In this document: positions 47,557-57,059 of the stretch, piece after piece
Layout: each line of letters starts with the position of its first letter
How positions within the stretch are numbered: position 1 is the first letter of the stretch
NCBI RefSeq assembly: GCF_009812055.1
Contig: NZ_WQNH01000004.1
Location: forward strand, 124,001-188,000
DNA length: 64,000 nucleotides
Source: Chelativorans xinjiangensis
Lineage (GTDB): Bacteria; Pseudomonadota; Alphaproteobacteria; Rhizobiales; Rhizobiaceae
Direction of reading: 5' to 3'
Notes under the pieces: model-generated
What the model saw: only the letters and a program-made list of their open reading frames with translations
Told to the model about the DNA's origin: nothing
The model's database searches: none
Made by a program: the position numbers and the translations under genes

Positions 47557-48366
47557 ATGGACGGACGGGCAGCAATCGAGCAAGATCGCGAGGCGCTGAA
47601 GCGCATCGTCGCTTCCCTCGTGGCCATGGCCGGGCCGGCCGTGGGTCCTCATCCCGAGGCGCGGGCCGAGGGCGAGCCGCGAAAGACCCTGCCCCGCCAT
47701 CTCTGGCGCGCCATCCTCAGCCTGCTGCGCCCGACTGAGGCCGCCGCGCGGCGGCTGGTCATCGCCGCCGCGCGCGGTCTGGTCGTCTGTCTGCCGCCCC
47801 CGCGCAAGCCGAAACCCGCAAGCCCGGCGCCGCTCCTGCGCAGCCTCGGCATCGCCGTGATGGCCTCGCCCGCCGACCTGTCCGCCGCAGCGCGCAGAGC
47901 GAGGGCGGAAGCGAGGCGGGCCGCCGCTCCCGCCCGTCCGCGAAGCTTGAGCCTGCCGCTCTTCGACCCGTTGCCGCATACCCCGACGCAGGGCCGCCAT
48001 GGGCCGGCGCGCGCCGTCCCGCGCATCCTGTTTCCCGGCGTCATCGAGCCGTCTGCCCTCCCGCAGCCGCCCTCCCGCGATGATCCCGTCAGCGCCGCGC
48101 GTCTTGGCCAGCGCCTCGCGGCACTGCTTGCTGCCCTTGACGATCTGCCGGGGCAGGCCAGGCGCTTTGCCCGCTGGAAGGCGCGCCGCGATCTGGGGCT
48201 TACGCGCCGCACCGCACCGCTGCGCGGCGGCCGGCCGCCCGGCGGCCGGCTGTCCCGCTTCGACCCGTCCGAAATCCGCCCTCGCAACATCCGCGAGGTC
48301 GACGAGATCCTCGCGCACGCCCATTCGCTGGCCCTCTATGCGCTGGAGAGCCCCGATACCTCATGA
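47557..48366 (+). CDS. hypothetical protein, Arg/Pro/Ala-rich
   Basis: 269 residues from the ATG at 47557 (AATGGAGGCGGCG gives GGAGG 5 bp ahead). It has a helical N-terminus (QDREALKRIVASLVAMAG), a hydrophobic helix near 60-80 (RRLVIAAARGLVVCLPPP), a long Arg/Ala/Pro-rich middle, and a conserved-looking end RFDPSEIRPRNIREVDEILA. I recognise no family. The reading frame is consistent with coding by third-position G+C and a proper binding site, but no function can be given. Confidence 0.6.
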   Translation: MDGRAAIEQDREALKRIVASLVAMAGPAVGPHPEARAEGEPRKTLPRHLWRAILSLLRPTEAAARRLVIAAARGLVVCLPPPRKPKPASPAPLLRSLGIAVMASPADLSAAARRARAEARRAAAPARPRSLSLPLFDPLPHTPTQGRHGPARAVPRILFPGVIEPSALPQPPSRDDPVSAARLGQRLAALLAALDDLPGQARRFARWKARRDLGLTRRTAPLRGGRPPGGRLSRFDPSEIRPRNIREVDEILAHAHSLALYALESPDTS

Positions 48367-48553
48367 CGCGTGGGCCGCGCGCCGGCTTTCGGCGGAGCAT
48401 TTCAACGAGCTTAGAGGCCAGACGGCGTGAAAAACCGGGCGTGGTAAGGATGAAACGCGCCCTCACTTTCCTGGAAGCGCAGAGAGGAGCAATCGCCATG
48501 CCCTGCCGGGCAGTCGCATATGGGCATTTTTGCAGGCTTCGCCGTTCCCCGCG

Positions 48554-49864
48554 CTACTCGCCCCCATCCCGCTGCGGCCGCGCCCTTTTCGCCCGGCCGA
48601 ACGTATAGCCCGTCTCCACCGCCTCGCGCCCGTATTTCTCCCGCAGGCTGTCGATCGCCCCTTCGGCGAGCGCCCGCTTGTGCGACAGATGGTCGACGAG
48701 ATCCGGCGGGTCGGCCTTGGCCGCCTCGGTCAGGTCGGCGACGCCGATGCCGATGAGGCGGAAGCGGGTGCCGTCGGCCTCGCGCTTCAGCATGTCGAGG
48801 CCGGTGTGGAAGATGCGGTCGGCAAGCCGCGTCGGGTCGCCCAGTTGCCGGTTGCGCGTGCGGATGCGGAAGTCCGCGGTCTTCAGCTTCAGGACCACGG
48901 TGCGCCCGGCGATCTCCGCCTTCTTCAGCCGCGCCGAGACACGCTCCGACAAAGCCCTCAGCACCGGCACCAGCTCCTCGAAGGCGGCGATGTCCTTGTC
49001 GAAGGTGGTCTCCGACGACACGCTCTTCGCCTCGCCGCGCGGCTCCACGGTGCGTGTGTCCATGCCGCGCGACAGCCGGTAGAGCCGGTCGCCCATCGTG
49101 CCGTAACGGCGCATGAGGTCGGCGCGCTCCATGCGCTGCAGCTGGTCGATGGTGCGGATGCCGTCATTGGCCAGCGTCGCCGCGAAGGCCTTGCCGACGC
49201 CCCAGATGATCGTCACGGGCTGCGCGGCCAGGAAGGAGAGCGCCTCGGCGCGGCCGATGACGGAGAAGCCGCGCGGCTTGTTCATATCGGAGGCCACCTT
49301 GGCGAGAAACTTGCAGTAGGAGAGGCCGACGGAGACGGTGATCCCGATCTCGTCCTCGACCTGTCTTGCGAAGCGGGCAAGCACGAAGGCCGGCTCCGCC
49401 CCGTGCAGCCGCTCCGTACCGGAAAGGTCCAGGAAGGCCTCGTCGATGGACAGAGGCTCCACCAGCGGGGTCAGCGCCAGCATCATCTCCCGCACCTGGC
49501 GCCCGACGCGTGCGTATTTCTCCATGTCCGGCTTGATGACGATGGCCTCGGGACAGGCCTCCAGCGCCTTGAACATGGGCATCGCCGAGCGCACGCCGTT
49601 GATGCGGGCGATGTAGCAGCAGGTGGAGACGACGCCGCGCTTGCCCCCGCCGATGATCACCGGCTTGTCGCGCAGGGCCGGGTTGTCGCGCTTTTCCACC
49701 GCCGCATAGAAGGCGTCGCAGTCGATATGGGCGAGCGGAAGGGCGCCGAGTTCCTCGTGATGGAGCACGCGCGGGCTGGCGCACGCCCCACAGCGGCGTT
49801 CCCCCGAACCGGCACGGGAGAGGCAGTCGCGGCAAATGCCGTGCACGGAAGCGTTGACAGCCAT
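48554..49864 (-). CDS. dinB: DNA polymerase IV with N-terminal zinc-ribbon-like motif
   Basis: Y-family translesion polymerase, 436 residues. Catalytic Asp48/Asp50 region (HIDCDAFYA) and Asp141/Glu142 ([12 protein letters not shown]) are intact; helix-hairpin-helix ([20 protein letters not shown]) and little-finger domains follow. Ahead of the palm is an extra segment with Cys11, Cys14, Cys25 and Cys28 (CRDC, CGAC), which could hold zinc and is absent from E. coli DinB. The beta-clamp motif cannot be placed with confidence. Confidence 0.93.
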   Translation of the reverse strand: MAVNASVHGICRDCLSRAGSGERRCGACASPRVLHHEELGALPLAHIDCDAFYAAVEKRDNPALRDKPVIIGGGKRGVVSTCCYIARINGVRSAMPMFKALEACPEAIVIKPDMEKYARVGRQVREMMLALTPLVEPLSIDEAFLDLSGTERLHGAEPAFVLARFARQVEDEIGITVSVGLSYCKFLAKVASDMNKPRGFSVIGRAEALSFLAAQPVTIIWGVGKAFAATLANDGIRTIDQLQRMERADLMRRYGTMGDRLYRLSRGMDTRTVEPRGEAKSVSSETTFDKDIAAFEELVPVLRALSERVSARLKKAEIAGRTVVLKLKTADFRIRTRNRQLGDPTRLADRIFHTGLDMLKREADGTRFRLIGIGVADLTEAAKADPPDLVDHLSHKRALAEGAIDSLREKYGREAVETGYTFGRAKRARPQRDGGE

Positions 49865-49939
49865 GGCAGCTTATGAGAACACAAAGGGAACAGAATAATA
49901 GAGCAACGCGCACGCCAGCACAAGCAGAGGAGAGGGAGC

Positions 49940-50515
49940 GTGACGGTTTCCATCGTCCCGTTGACGCCGGAGCTTTGGCCGGCTTTCGAGGATTTGTTCG
50001 GCAAGCATGGTGCCTGCTACGGCTGCTGGTGCACCCATTTCCGCCTGCCGCCGGCGGTGCGGCGGGAAAACGACCGCCAGCGCAACAAGGACCATATCCG
50101 TGAGCGGGTGGAGGCGGGGCCGCCGCCGGGGCTTTTGCTGCTCGATCACGAGAGAGCGGACGGCTGGATGCAGATCGGCCCGCGCCTCGACGTGCCGGAG
50201 TGGAACAATCGCGGCCGCGTCTCCGCGCCTGTGGACGACGCGCCGGCGGACGACCCGGCCGTATGGGCCATCTCCTGCTTCTTCATCCGCACGAGCGCCC
50301 GCGGACGCGGACACACCCACGCGCTGGTGCGCGCCGGCATCGATTTCGCCCGCGCGGAAGGCGCGCGCGTTCTCGAAGCCTGCCCGATGACGCAATCCAG
50401 GGATTCGCGCTCCATCGGCCTTTTCGTCGGCTCGCGCCGCGTTTTCGACAAGGCGGGGTTCAGCGAGGTGATCGAACGCAAGATAGGCCGGCCCCTGATG
50501 CGGCTGGCGCTGTGA
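49940..50515 (+). CDS. GNAT family N-acetyltransferase
   Basis: 191 residues, GTG start at 49940 with GAGGAGAGGGAG upstream. Acetyl-CoA loop FIRTSARGRGHTHALVRAGI (Q/RxxGxG-like), preceded by AVWAISCFF. The N-terminal HGACYGCWCTHFRLPP has several Cys residues seen in this YHBS-like subgroup. Substrate unknown. Divergent from dinB across 75 bp. Confidence 0.87.
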   Translation: MTVSIVPLTPELWPAFEDLFGKHGACYGCWCTHFRLPPAVRRENDRQRNKDHIRERVEAGPPPGLLLLDHERADGWMQIGPRLDVPEWNNRGRVSAPVDDAPADDPAVWAISCFFIRTSARGRGHTHALVRAGIDFARAEGARVLEACPMTQSRDSRSIGLFVGSRRVFDKAGFSEVIERKIGRPLMRLAL

Positions 50516-50530
50516 GCGCGGCCGTTGCCA

Positions 50531-50570
50531 GAACAATTCCAGGAAAAGCGGAGATGAACGGATCTAGACC
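50531..50570. repeat. small fragment of mosaic repeat (RIME-like)
   Basis: ACAATTCCAGGAAAAGCGGA and GATCTAGACC remain from the unit seen elsewhere; the centre is lost. It lies between convergent GNAT and DUF3572 genes. Confidence 0.5.
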
Positions 50571-50574
50571 GCGG

Positions 50575-50859
50575 TCAGGGCTGGATATCCCAGTCCCCCT
50601 CGCCGAGGGGAAGTTGCCTGTGCGCGGCCGCCACGTCCTGCGGCGGCACGCCGCCTTGCTCGCTGAAGGCGAGGAGCGTGGGCTCGTGCGCGAGCACGAA
50701 CTGCAGCACCCCGGCGAGGAAGCCCGGCTCGTTCGCCGCCTGCCGGATTTGCCCGACCTCGATGCCCGTCAGCGCCAGGAAGCGGGGCAGAAGCTCCGCA
50801 TCGGAAGCGATGAAGGAGAGCGCCTGAATGGCGATCGCTTCGGCCTGTTCGTGGTGCAT
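50575..50859 (-). CDS. DUF3572 family protein
   Basis: 94 residues from the ATG at 50859. AEAIAIQALSFIASDAELLP, RFLALTGIEVGQIR and FLAGVLQFVLAHEPTLLAF are characteristic of this small alphaproteobacterial family, which usually lies beside divK as here. Function unknown; all helices, no signal peptide. It is divergent from divK. Confidence 0.88.
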   Translation of the reverse strand: MHHEQAEAIAIQALSFIASDAELLPRFLALTGIEVGQIRQAANEPGFLAGVLQFVLAHEPTLLAFSEQGGVPPQDVAAAHRQLPLGEGDWDIQP

Positions 50860-50937
50860 GGGAGCGCGTCCTCGATCTTCTTGAAAGGTTCGCCGATGCG
50901 ATAATGGCAAAGACGGAGCGGCGCAAGCGGCGACGAA

Positions 50938-50955
50938 AAGCGGGCATTCCCGCTT
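50938..50955. promoter_or_regulatory. inverted repeat in the DUF3572-divK spacer
   Basis: AAGCGGG-CATT-CCCGCTT is a perfect 7-bp stem. It is followed by a T-rich stretch (TACTTTTTCTTTTCG, near 50979), so it could be an operator or part of a leader. No function is assigned. Confidence 0.3.
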
Positions 50956-51086
50956 GAACCGATCAATTCAGAAAGGATACTTTTTCTTTTCGTAAAGCAA
51001 ATCATGCCATAAAGCGGTGGGGACACCGGCAAAAGCGCCCGCACCAGCCTTGGCGGGAAGGGGCGTGCCAGCGGTATGGGGGTCCA

Positions 51087-51458
51087 ATGCCGAAAAAGGT
51101 CATGATCGTCGAGGACAACGAGCTCAACATGAAGCTCTTCCGCGACCTTATTGAGGCCAGCGGCTACGAGACCGTGCGCACGCGCAACGGCCTGCAGGCG
51201 CTGGATCTGGCGCGCGATCACCGCCCCGACCTCATTCTCATGGACATTCAGCTTCCCGAAGTCTCGGGCCTGGAAGTCACCAAATGGCTGAAGGAGGACG
51301 ACGAACTGCATTCCATTCCCGTCATCGCCGTCACGGCCTTTGCCATGAAGGGGGATGAGGAGCGCATCCGCCAGGGCGGCTGCGAGGCCTATATCTCGAA
51401 GCCGATCTCGGTGACCAATTTTATCGACACCATCAAATCCTACCTCGGTGACGCGTGA
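51087..51458 (+). CDS. divK: single-domain response regulator DivK
   Basis: 123 residues, a lone receiver domain: acidic pocket Glu9-Asp10, phospho-acceptor Asp53 ([10 protein letters not shown]), Thr in VTAF and the Lys in ISKPI. DivK links the histidine kinases DivJ/PleC to the CtrA pathway in polar cell-cycle control. It lies just before pleD, the conserved alphaproteobacterial order. Confidence 0.95.
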   Translation: MPKKVMIVEDNELNMKLFRDLIEASGYETVRTRNGLQALDLARDHRPDLILMDIQLPEVSGLEVTKWLKEDDELHSIPVIAVTAFAMKGDEERIRQGGCEAYISKPISVTNFIDTIKSYLGDA

Positions 51459-51492
51459 TGAATGCGGCGGGAAAGTACAGTCGGAGGCGGCC

Positions 51493-52866
51493 ATGACAGC
51501 CCGCATCCTCGTCGTCGACGACATCGCCGCAAATCTGCGGCTGCTCGAAGCGCGGCTTCTGGCCGAGTACTACGAGGTGGTGACGGCGCGCTCCGGCCAG
51601 GACGCCATCGAGATCTGCGAGTGCAGCAAGGTCGACGTGGTGCTGCTCGACGTCATGATGCCGGGTATGGATGGCTTCGAGGTCTGCCGCCGCCTGAAAT
51701 CCGATCCGGCGACCACGCATATTCCCGTTATCATGGTCACGGCGCTCGGCCAGCCGGCCGACCGCGTCCGCGGGCTTGAGGCCGGCGCCGACGACTTTCT
51801 TACCAAACCGGCGAAAGACCTGCAGCTTCTCACAAGGGTGAAAAGCCTGGTCCGGCTGAAGGCGCTGACGGACGAATTGCGCCTGCGCGCCGCCACGACG
51901 CGCAACATCGGCATCGAGCAGCTCCTCGAGAAGAAGAGCGGCGACGCCGAGGAGACGCCGAGCGTGCTCCTGTTGGATGACGATGCCGCCACCGGGCGGC
52001 GCATCAAGCGGCTCTTGCAGGGCACTTTCGACGTCGACGTGGCGGAGGAGCCGCAGGCCGGTCTCCGCCGGGCGGTCGAGGGCGCCTATGAGTGCATCAT
52101 GGTGTCCACGGGCTTTGCCGACTACGACCCGCTGCGGCTTTGCTCGCAGCTCCGCGCGATCGAATCGACGCGCCTGGTGCCCATCGTTCTTTTGGCGGGC
52201 GAGGGCGATGAGGAGCGCATCGTCCGCGGGCTGGAGCTCGCGGTGAACGACTACGTTCTGCGCCCGGTCGAGCGCCAGGAACTGATCGCCCGCCTGCGCA
52301 CCCAGATCCGGCGCAAGCGCTACAACGACAGCTTGCGCTCCAGTGTCGCGCAAACGGTGGAAATGGCGGTCACCGATCCGCTGACGGGCCTGCACAACCG
52401 GCGCTATCTCGACAGCCATCTGCAGAGCCTGTTCGACCGCTCGACGGCGCGCAAGCGGCCGCTTTCCATCATGATGGCCGACATCGACCGCTTCAAATCC
52501 ATCAACGACACCTTTGGGCACGATGCCGGAGACACTATCCTCAAGGCGTTTGCCGGGCGGCTGCGCAAGAACCTGCGCGGCATCGACCTCGTTTGCCGTT
52601 ACGGTGGTGAGGAGTTCGTCGTCGTCATGCCGGACACCGAACTCGTCGTGGCGGAGAAGGTGGCCGAGCGTATCCGCGCCGAGATTGCCAGCGGACCGTT
52701 CCCGAGCGGCCAGGGCGATCACGCGATCGACGTCACCGCAAGCCTCGGCGTCGCCTCCACGAGGATGCCGGGAGACACGGTGGGGGCGCTGATGAAGCGG
52801 GCCGATCTCGCGCTCTACGAAGCCAAGACACGGGGGCGCAACCGCGTGGTCGCGCCGGCAGCCTGA
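51493..52866 (+). CDS. pleD: diguanylate cyclase response regulator PleD
   Basis: 457 residues from the ATG at 51493 with GGAGG 6 bp ahead. First receiver with Asp53 (VVLLDVMMPGMDGF), a second receiver-like domain (about 155-275) and a GGDEF domain with GGEEF at 371-375. The inhibitory site RGID (362-365) is exactly five residues ahead of it, so product inhibition by cyclic di-GMP is expected. The TDPLTGLHNRRYL start of the GGDEF domain is intact. It acts at the pole to promote the motile-to-sessile switch in Caulobacter; the role here is inferred. Confidence 0.95.
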   Translation: MTARILVVDDIAANLRLLEARLLAEYYEVVTARSGQDAIEICECSKVDVVLLDVMMPGMDGFEVCRRLKSDPATTHIPVIMVTALGQPADRVRGLEAGADDFLTKPAKDLQLLTRVKSLVRLKALTDELRLRAATTRNIGIEQLLEKKSGDAEETPSVLLLDDDAATGRRIKRLLQGTFDVDVAEEPQAGLRRAVEGAYECIMVSTGFADYDPLRLCSQLRAIESTRLVPIVLLAGEGDEERIVRGLELAVNDYVLRPVERQELIARLRTQIRRKRYNDSLRSSVAQTVEMAVTDPLTGLHNRRYLDSHLQSLFDRSTARKRPLSIMMADIDRFKSINDTFGHDAGDTILKAFAGRLRKNLRGIDLVCRYGGEEFVVVMPDTELVVAEKVAERIRAEIASGPFPSGQGDHAIDVTASLGVASTRMPGDTVGALMKRADLALYEAKTRGRNRVVAPAA

Positions 52867-53205
52867 ACCCGTCCCGTATGGTTACGCGTTTACCCTAACG
52901 AGAATCAATCGATCACGATGGTTAAGTAAGTGTTGATTTTCTTGAGTACTTGCGCGAGTGTCGCAACCGATGGTGGACGAACCGCTCGTGGGGACAGGCG
53001 GTTACGTCCTTCTGATACCCCATGATGCTCAGGTCCGCCGCATCTCCTGGGTCCGTGGGGTTGGCCGGCCGGCGCTGGCGTAAGTGGCCTCCTCGTACCG
53101 CTGCCAGATCGCCGACCGGCCCCCATTTCCCTACAACGGATACGGGTAATCGATTGTCAGCCGGCTCATGCACGGGCCATGCCTCCATACAAAATCTGCA
53201 CAATG
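52867..53205. other. long spacer between pleD and rpmG without a recognised gene
   Basis: About 340 bp. Several frames are open but none has a believable start, binding site or family match. It contains TTAA-N7-TTGA at 52922-52936, one base away from the CtrA consensus TTAA-N7-TTAA, plus a more G+C-rich second half. It may hold an untranslated region or the remains of a gene; nothing firmer can be said. Confidence 0.4.
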
Positions 53206-53229
53206 AAAAACGGCGCCCGATGGGCGCCG
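53206..53229 (-). terminator. intrinsic terminator of rpmG
   Basis: On the minus strand CGGCGCCC-ATC-GGGCGCCG is an 8-bp G+C stem followed directly by TTTTT, 26 bp past the rpmG stop. A textbook Rho-independent terminator. Confidence 0.9.
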
Positions 53230-53255
53230 CCTGCATGCATGGAGGGCAGCGGAAG

Positions 53256-53423
53256 CTACTTGATCTTCGCTTCCTTGAATTCGACGTGCTTACGCGCCAC
53301 CGGGTCGTATTTGCGCTTGGTCATCTTCTCCGTCATCGTGCGGCTGTTCTTCTTGGCGACGTAGAAGTAGCCCGTGTCTGCCGTCGACTGGAGTTTGATC
53401 TTGATGGTCGTGGCCTTGGCCAT
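53256..53423 (-). CDS. rpmG: 50S ribosomal protein L33
   Basis: 55 residues ([20 protein letters not shown] and onward). The zinc-free (C-minus) form: the CxxC pairs found in some L33 paralogues are absent, and [20 protein letters not shown] is typical of proteobacteria. The ATG at 53423 is clear; upstream residues in the longer frame are not conserved. Followed by a strong terminator. Confidence 0.97.
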   Translation of the reverse strand: MAKATTIKIKLQSTADTGYFYVAKKNSRTMTEKMTKRKYDPVARKHVEFKEAKIK

Positions 53424-53554
53424 GGCATTCGTCCGTTTCTGGTGATGAAGATGGCGGCCCGTCGACGGTCGCGGCAGGGCGCGCGGAAAACTCGCCGGAC
53501 ACATAAAGACAATGCCCGGAATGTCAAGTGCGCAGGGAGAGAGGGCCGCCGTTC

Positions 53555-54316
53555 CTACAGCATCACGCGCACGAACCGGTTCGCCCGCATGAAATAGAAA
53601 GGCACCGGGCCGCCCGGTGAAAGCCCGGGGTCGGCGGCAAGGCGCTTGTCCAGGTCATCGAGCACGGTGCGGGTGATGGTGGGGACCTCGGCCTGCATGG
53701 CTTCGCCGATCGGCAGCCAGACGATCTCCTCCAACTCGTCCGTCGGCCCGCCGTCGGCAAGCTCCACTGCAACCTCATCGCGCCAGGCGGCGAGGAACCG
53801 CGTGTCGAAGCGGCGCACGCGGCCGGGCGGGGTGATGGCGCGGGCGATGTAGCGCAACCCGTCGAGCGAGGGTTTTATGCCGTGGTCGGCGAAACCCTGC
53901 CAGTGCCGGTTTTTTGTCGAGAAGGCCCCCTTGCGCCCGATGAGGAGGCCCGCTTCCTCAAACGTCTCGCGCAGGGCCGAGAGCGCGATGGCACGGGCGC
54001 GCGCGGCGGTAGCGCGGGCCCCGAGGCCGATCAGCTTGGCCTCTTCGTCCGGGTGCAGCGGCCGGGCGACGGGAACGCGGCTGTCCGTCGGGTCCGTGCG
54101 GCCACCGGGGAAGACGAAGCGGCCGGGCATGAAGGCGTGGCGGCGGTGCCGGCGGCCCATCAGCACGAAAGGCTTACCCGCGCGCCGCTCGATGACGATG
54201 AGCGTGGCGGCGTCGCGCGGCCGCATGGGCCGGCCGCCAAGGGAGAAATCGCGCGATTCGGCGGCGTCGACCTCGGCTCGCGTCATCCCCTCCATGCGCG
54301 CCCTCCCGGAGGCCAT
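53555..54316 (-). CDS. NUDIX hydrolase
   Basis: About 253 residues. The Nudix box is split around a long insert: [12 protein letters not shown], then [12 protein letters not shown] (RExxEEAG), which binds the metal for diphosphate hydrolysis. Relatives act on CoA, ADP-ribose or other X-linked diphosphates; the insert between the G of the box and RETFEEAG resembles the CoA-pyrophosphatase-like or RNUDT19 group. Start uncertain: the ATGs at 54316, 54295 and 54286 are all possible. Follows DUF983 with only 1 bp between. Confidence 0.85.
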   Translation of the reverse strand: MASGRARMEGMTRAEVDAAESRDFSLGGRPMRPRDAATLIVIERRAGKPFVLMGRRHRRHAFMPGRFVFPGGRTDPTDSRVPVARPLHPDEEAKLIGLGARATAARARAIALSALRETFEEAGLLIGRKGAFSTKNRHWQGFADHGIKPSLDGLRYIARAITPPGRVRRFDTRFLAAWRDEVAVELADGGPTDELEEIVWLPIGEAMQAEVPTITRTVLDDLDKRLAADPGLSPGGPVPFYFMRANRFVRVML

Positions 54317-54317
54317 G

Positions 54318-54752
54318 TCAGCGCTCGGGATGGGTTTCGACGATATCGTCCTCGCCGCCGAAGCCGTGCATGCGCAACGCCCATTGCAGGCCGACGACGG
54401 CGCCCTTCACGGGGCCGATGAGGGCGAGCGACATCAAGAGCGTCAGCGGCGCCCAGATGGCCATATGTAGCCAGGTCGGCCAGTCCGTCATCGCCTGCAC
54501 GCCCATGAAGGCGCCGACCACCACATGGCCGACGATGACGATCACCAGATAGGCGGGCAGGTCGTCGGCGCGGTGGTGGCTGATCTCCTCGCCGCAGGCC
54601 GGGCACTCGTCAACCGTCTTCAGGAAGGCGCGGAAGAGCCGGCCGCGCCCGCAATGGGGGCACTTGCCGAAGAAGCCGCGCCGCATCGCCTCGTAGACAG
54701 GCCGCGCCGGCGCTGCCGCTTCCTTGGCTCCGAACACCCGTTCTTCCATCAT
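54318..54752 (-). CDS. DUF983 membrane protein with zinc-ribbon
   Basis: 144 residues. Two CxxC pairs (CPHCGRGRLF and CPACGEE) form a likely zinc ribbon at the cytoplasmic N-terminus, followed by two membrane helices (AYLVIVIVGHVVVGAFMGVQ and MAIWAPLTLLMSLALIGPV). Typical of alphaproteobacterial DUF983 proteins that travel with rnr. Overlaps rnr by 4 bp (ATGA). Function unknown. Confidence 0.88.
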   Translation of the reverse strand: MMEERVFGAKEAAAPARPVYEAMRRGFFGKCPHCGRGRLFRAFLKTVDECPACGEEISHHRADDLPAYLVIVIVGHVVVGAFMGVQAMTDWPTWLHMAIWAPLTLLMSLALIGPVKGAVVGLQWALRMHGFGGEDDIVETHPER

Positions 54753-57055
54753 CGTCTCCTGGCCTTTGGCGGACGCTGGGCCGCGCGCCTGGCAGTCCTT
54801 GTCGTGCCGCGCTTCGCCTTGTGCAGCGACTTCGAGGAGCCGGGAAGGTGCTCGGGCTCGCTGATCATTTCGAAGCGCATGGTGCCGGCCAAGGGTGCCA
54901 CCTCGACAAGGCGGACGTCGACGCCGTCGCCGAGCTGGTATCCTCGTCCGCTTCTCTGGCCGACCAGCGCATGGCGTGGCTCGTCGTAGATATAGTAGTC
55001 ATCGCCGAGAGACGAGACCGGAATGAAACCGTCGGCGCCGTATTCGGGCAGGAGCACGAAGATGCCGGCCTTGGTCACGCCGGAGATGCGGGCGGAGAAC
55101 GCCTCGTCGATGCGATGGGCCAGGTGCTCGGCCACGAGCCGGTCCACCGTCTCGCGCTCGGCCGCCATGGCGCGTCGCTCGGTGGCCGAGATGAGGGCTG
55201 AAACCTCCTCCAGGCGCGCCTCGTCCTCCGGCCGCAAACCATCCGCGCCGAAGCCCTTGGCCGCGATCAGCGCCCGGTGAACGATCAGGTCGGCATAGCG
55301 CCGGATGGGCGAGGTGAAATGTGCGTAGCGGCGCAGATTCAAGCCGAAATGGCCAATGTTTTCCGGGGTGTAGATGGCCTGGCTCTGGCTGCGCAGAACC
55401 ACCTCGTTGACCAGTTGCTCCTGCTCGGTGCCCTCCACGCGGGCAAGGATGTTGTTGAATTGAGCGGGCCGCAACGCCGCGCCGCGCGCCAGCGACATGC
55501 CGAGAGAGGCAAGGAACTCCCGCAAGGATTCCTGCTTGGCGAGCGAGGGCTCGTCGTGAACGCGGTAGACGAGCGACTGACGGGCCGCCTCGAGCGTCTC
55601 GGCGGCGGCCACGTTGGCCTGGATCATGAACTCCTCGATGAGCTTGTGTGCATCGAGGCGCGGCGGCACTATGACGCGGTCGACCGTGCCGTCGGGCTTG
55701 AGGAGGATCTTGCGTTCAGGCAGGTCGAGCTCCAGCGGCTCGCGCGCCGAGCGCCCGCGCTTGAGGATGGCGTAGGCGCCCCACAGAGGGCGCAGAACCG
55801 TATCGAGAAGGGGGCCCGTCTTGTCGTCCGGCTGGCCGTCGATCGCCGCCTGCGTTTGGCTGTAGGAGAGACGGGCGGCGGAGCGCATGATAACCCGGTG
55901 GAAGCTGTGGCCGATCTTGCGGCCGTCGGACGCAAAGCGCATGCGCACGGCAAGCGCCGGCCGCGCTTCGCCTTCGCGCAGCGAGCACAGGTCGTTGGAG
56001 ATGCGCTCGGGCAGCATGGGCACGACGCGGTCGGGGAAATAGACCGAGTTGCCGCGCCTCAAGGCCTCGCGGTCGAGGGCGGAGCCCGGCCGCACATAGT
56101 GCGCCACGTCGGCGATGGCGACAGTGACGATCGCGCCGCCGCGGTTCTTCTCGTCCGGGTCGGGTTCGGCGAAGACGGCATCGTCATGGTCCTTGGCGTC
56201 GGCCGGATCGATGGTGACGAGCGGCAGCTTGCGCCAGTCCTCGCGGCCCTTGGTCGTAGCAGGCTCGGCGGCTTCGGCCTCTTCCAGCACGCTGTCGGGG
56301 AAGATGTGCGGGATTTCGTGGGCATGGATGGCGATGAGCGACACGGCCTTTTCGGTGGCGATCGAGCCCACCACCTCCAGCACCTTGGCCTTCGGCAGTC
56401 CGTAGCGGCCGCGCGTGACCGGTTCCACCTCGACGAGGTCGCCGTGTTTGGCGCCCTTGCGAAAGTCCTCGTCCACCAGAAGTTCCGGCTGTCGCCGCTC
56501 CACCGGCTCGATGCGCAGGGAACCGTCGGGGAGTTCGCGGAAGACGCCGAGCACGGCGCGCCGGCGCTTCTCGAACACCTTCATCACACGGCCGGTATAG
56601 GCCGGCCCGGTCTCGTCCTCGGTGGGAAAGACGCGGGCAAGCACCCGGTCGCCGATGCCGGCTGCTGCGGTCCTGGCGCCCTTCTGGGCGCGGATGGCGA
56701 CGAGGGGCGCCGGTCCTTCGTGCTCCTCGTCGGGCTCGGCTGGGCGGGCGAGGAGGCCGCCTTCGGCGTCGCGCGAGAAGATGTCGAGCACGACCACGTG
56801 GGGCAGGGCGCCGGGACGCAGGATCTTCTTGCGCCGCTTTTTCACCAGTCCCTCGTCCTGCAGCCCGCGCAGCATGTCCTTCAGCCAGATACGGTCGCCG
56901 CCCTTGATGTTGAAGGCCTTGGCGATCTCGCGTTTTCCCGAGCGGTCGGGATTTTCGGTGATGAAGCGCAGGACCTCCTCGCGCGACGGCAGGTGCGCAT
57001 TGCCGCTCTCCACCTTGGCGGCCGTCTTGCCTCGCCGTGAGGTCCCGCGTGCCAA
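54749..57055 (-). CDS. rnr: ribonuclease R
   Basis: 3'-5' exoribonuclease degrading structured RNA, 768 residues. N-terminal helix-turn-helix (REIAKAFNIKGGDRIWLKDM), cold-shock domains, RNB core with DPADAKDHDD (283-292) carrying the magnesium aspartates and an S1 domain (RISGVTKAGIFVLLPEYGAD), ending in a basic tail. The start is a TTG at 57055 with GGAGC about 7 bp ahead, 4 bp after topA. Confidence 0.96.
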   Translation of the reverse strand: MARGTSRRGKTAAKVESGNAHLPSREEVLRFITENPDRSGKREIAKAFNIKGGDRIWLKDMLRGLQDEGLVKKRRKKILRPGALPHVVVLDIFSRDAEGGLLARPAEPDEEHEGPAPLVAIRAQKGARTAAAGIGDRVLARVFPTEDETGPAYTGRVMKVFEKRRRAVLGVFRELPDGSLRIEPVERRQPELLVDEDFRKGAKHGDLVEVEPVTRGRYGLPKAKVLEVVGSIATEKAVSLIAIHAHEIPHIFPDSVLEEAEAAEPATTKGREDWRKLPLVTIDPADAKDHDDAVFAEPDPDEKNRGGAIVTVAIADVAHYVRPGSALDREALRRGNSVYFPDRVVPMLPERISNDLCSLREGEARPALAVRMRFASDGRKIGHSFHRVIMRSAARLSYSQTQAAIDGQPDDKTGPLLDTVLRPLWGAYAILKRGRSAREPLELDLPERKILLKPDGTVDRVIVPPRLDAHKLIEEFMIQANVAAAETLEAARQSLVYRVHDEPSLAKQESLREFLASLGMSLARGAALRPAQFNNILARVEGTEQEQLVNEVVLRSQSQAIYTPENIGHFGLNLRRYAHFTSPIRRYADLIVHRALIAAKGFGADGLRPEDEARLEEVSALISATERRAMAAERETVDRLVAEHLAHRIDEAFSARISGVTKAGIFVLLPEYGADGFIPVSSLGDDYYIYDEPRHALVGQRSGRGYQLGDGVDVRLVEVAPLAGTMRFEMISEPEHLPGSSKSLHKAKRGTTRTARRAAQRPPKARRR

Positions 57056-57059
57056 CCGA

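Noticed and set aside
53022-53597. A 191-codon plus-strand frame across rpmG
   Set aside because: It runs antisense through rpmG; no family recognised and no binding site. The part before rpmG is reported only as an unassigned spacer.
55277-57040. A 587-codon open frame antisense to rnr
   Set aside because: Shadow of rnr, no independent evidence.
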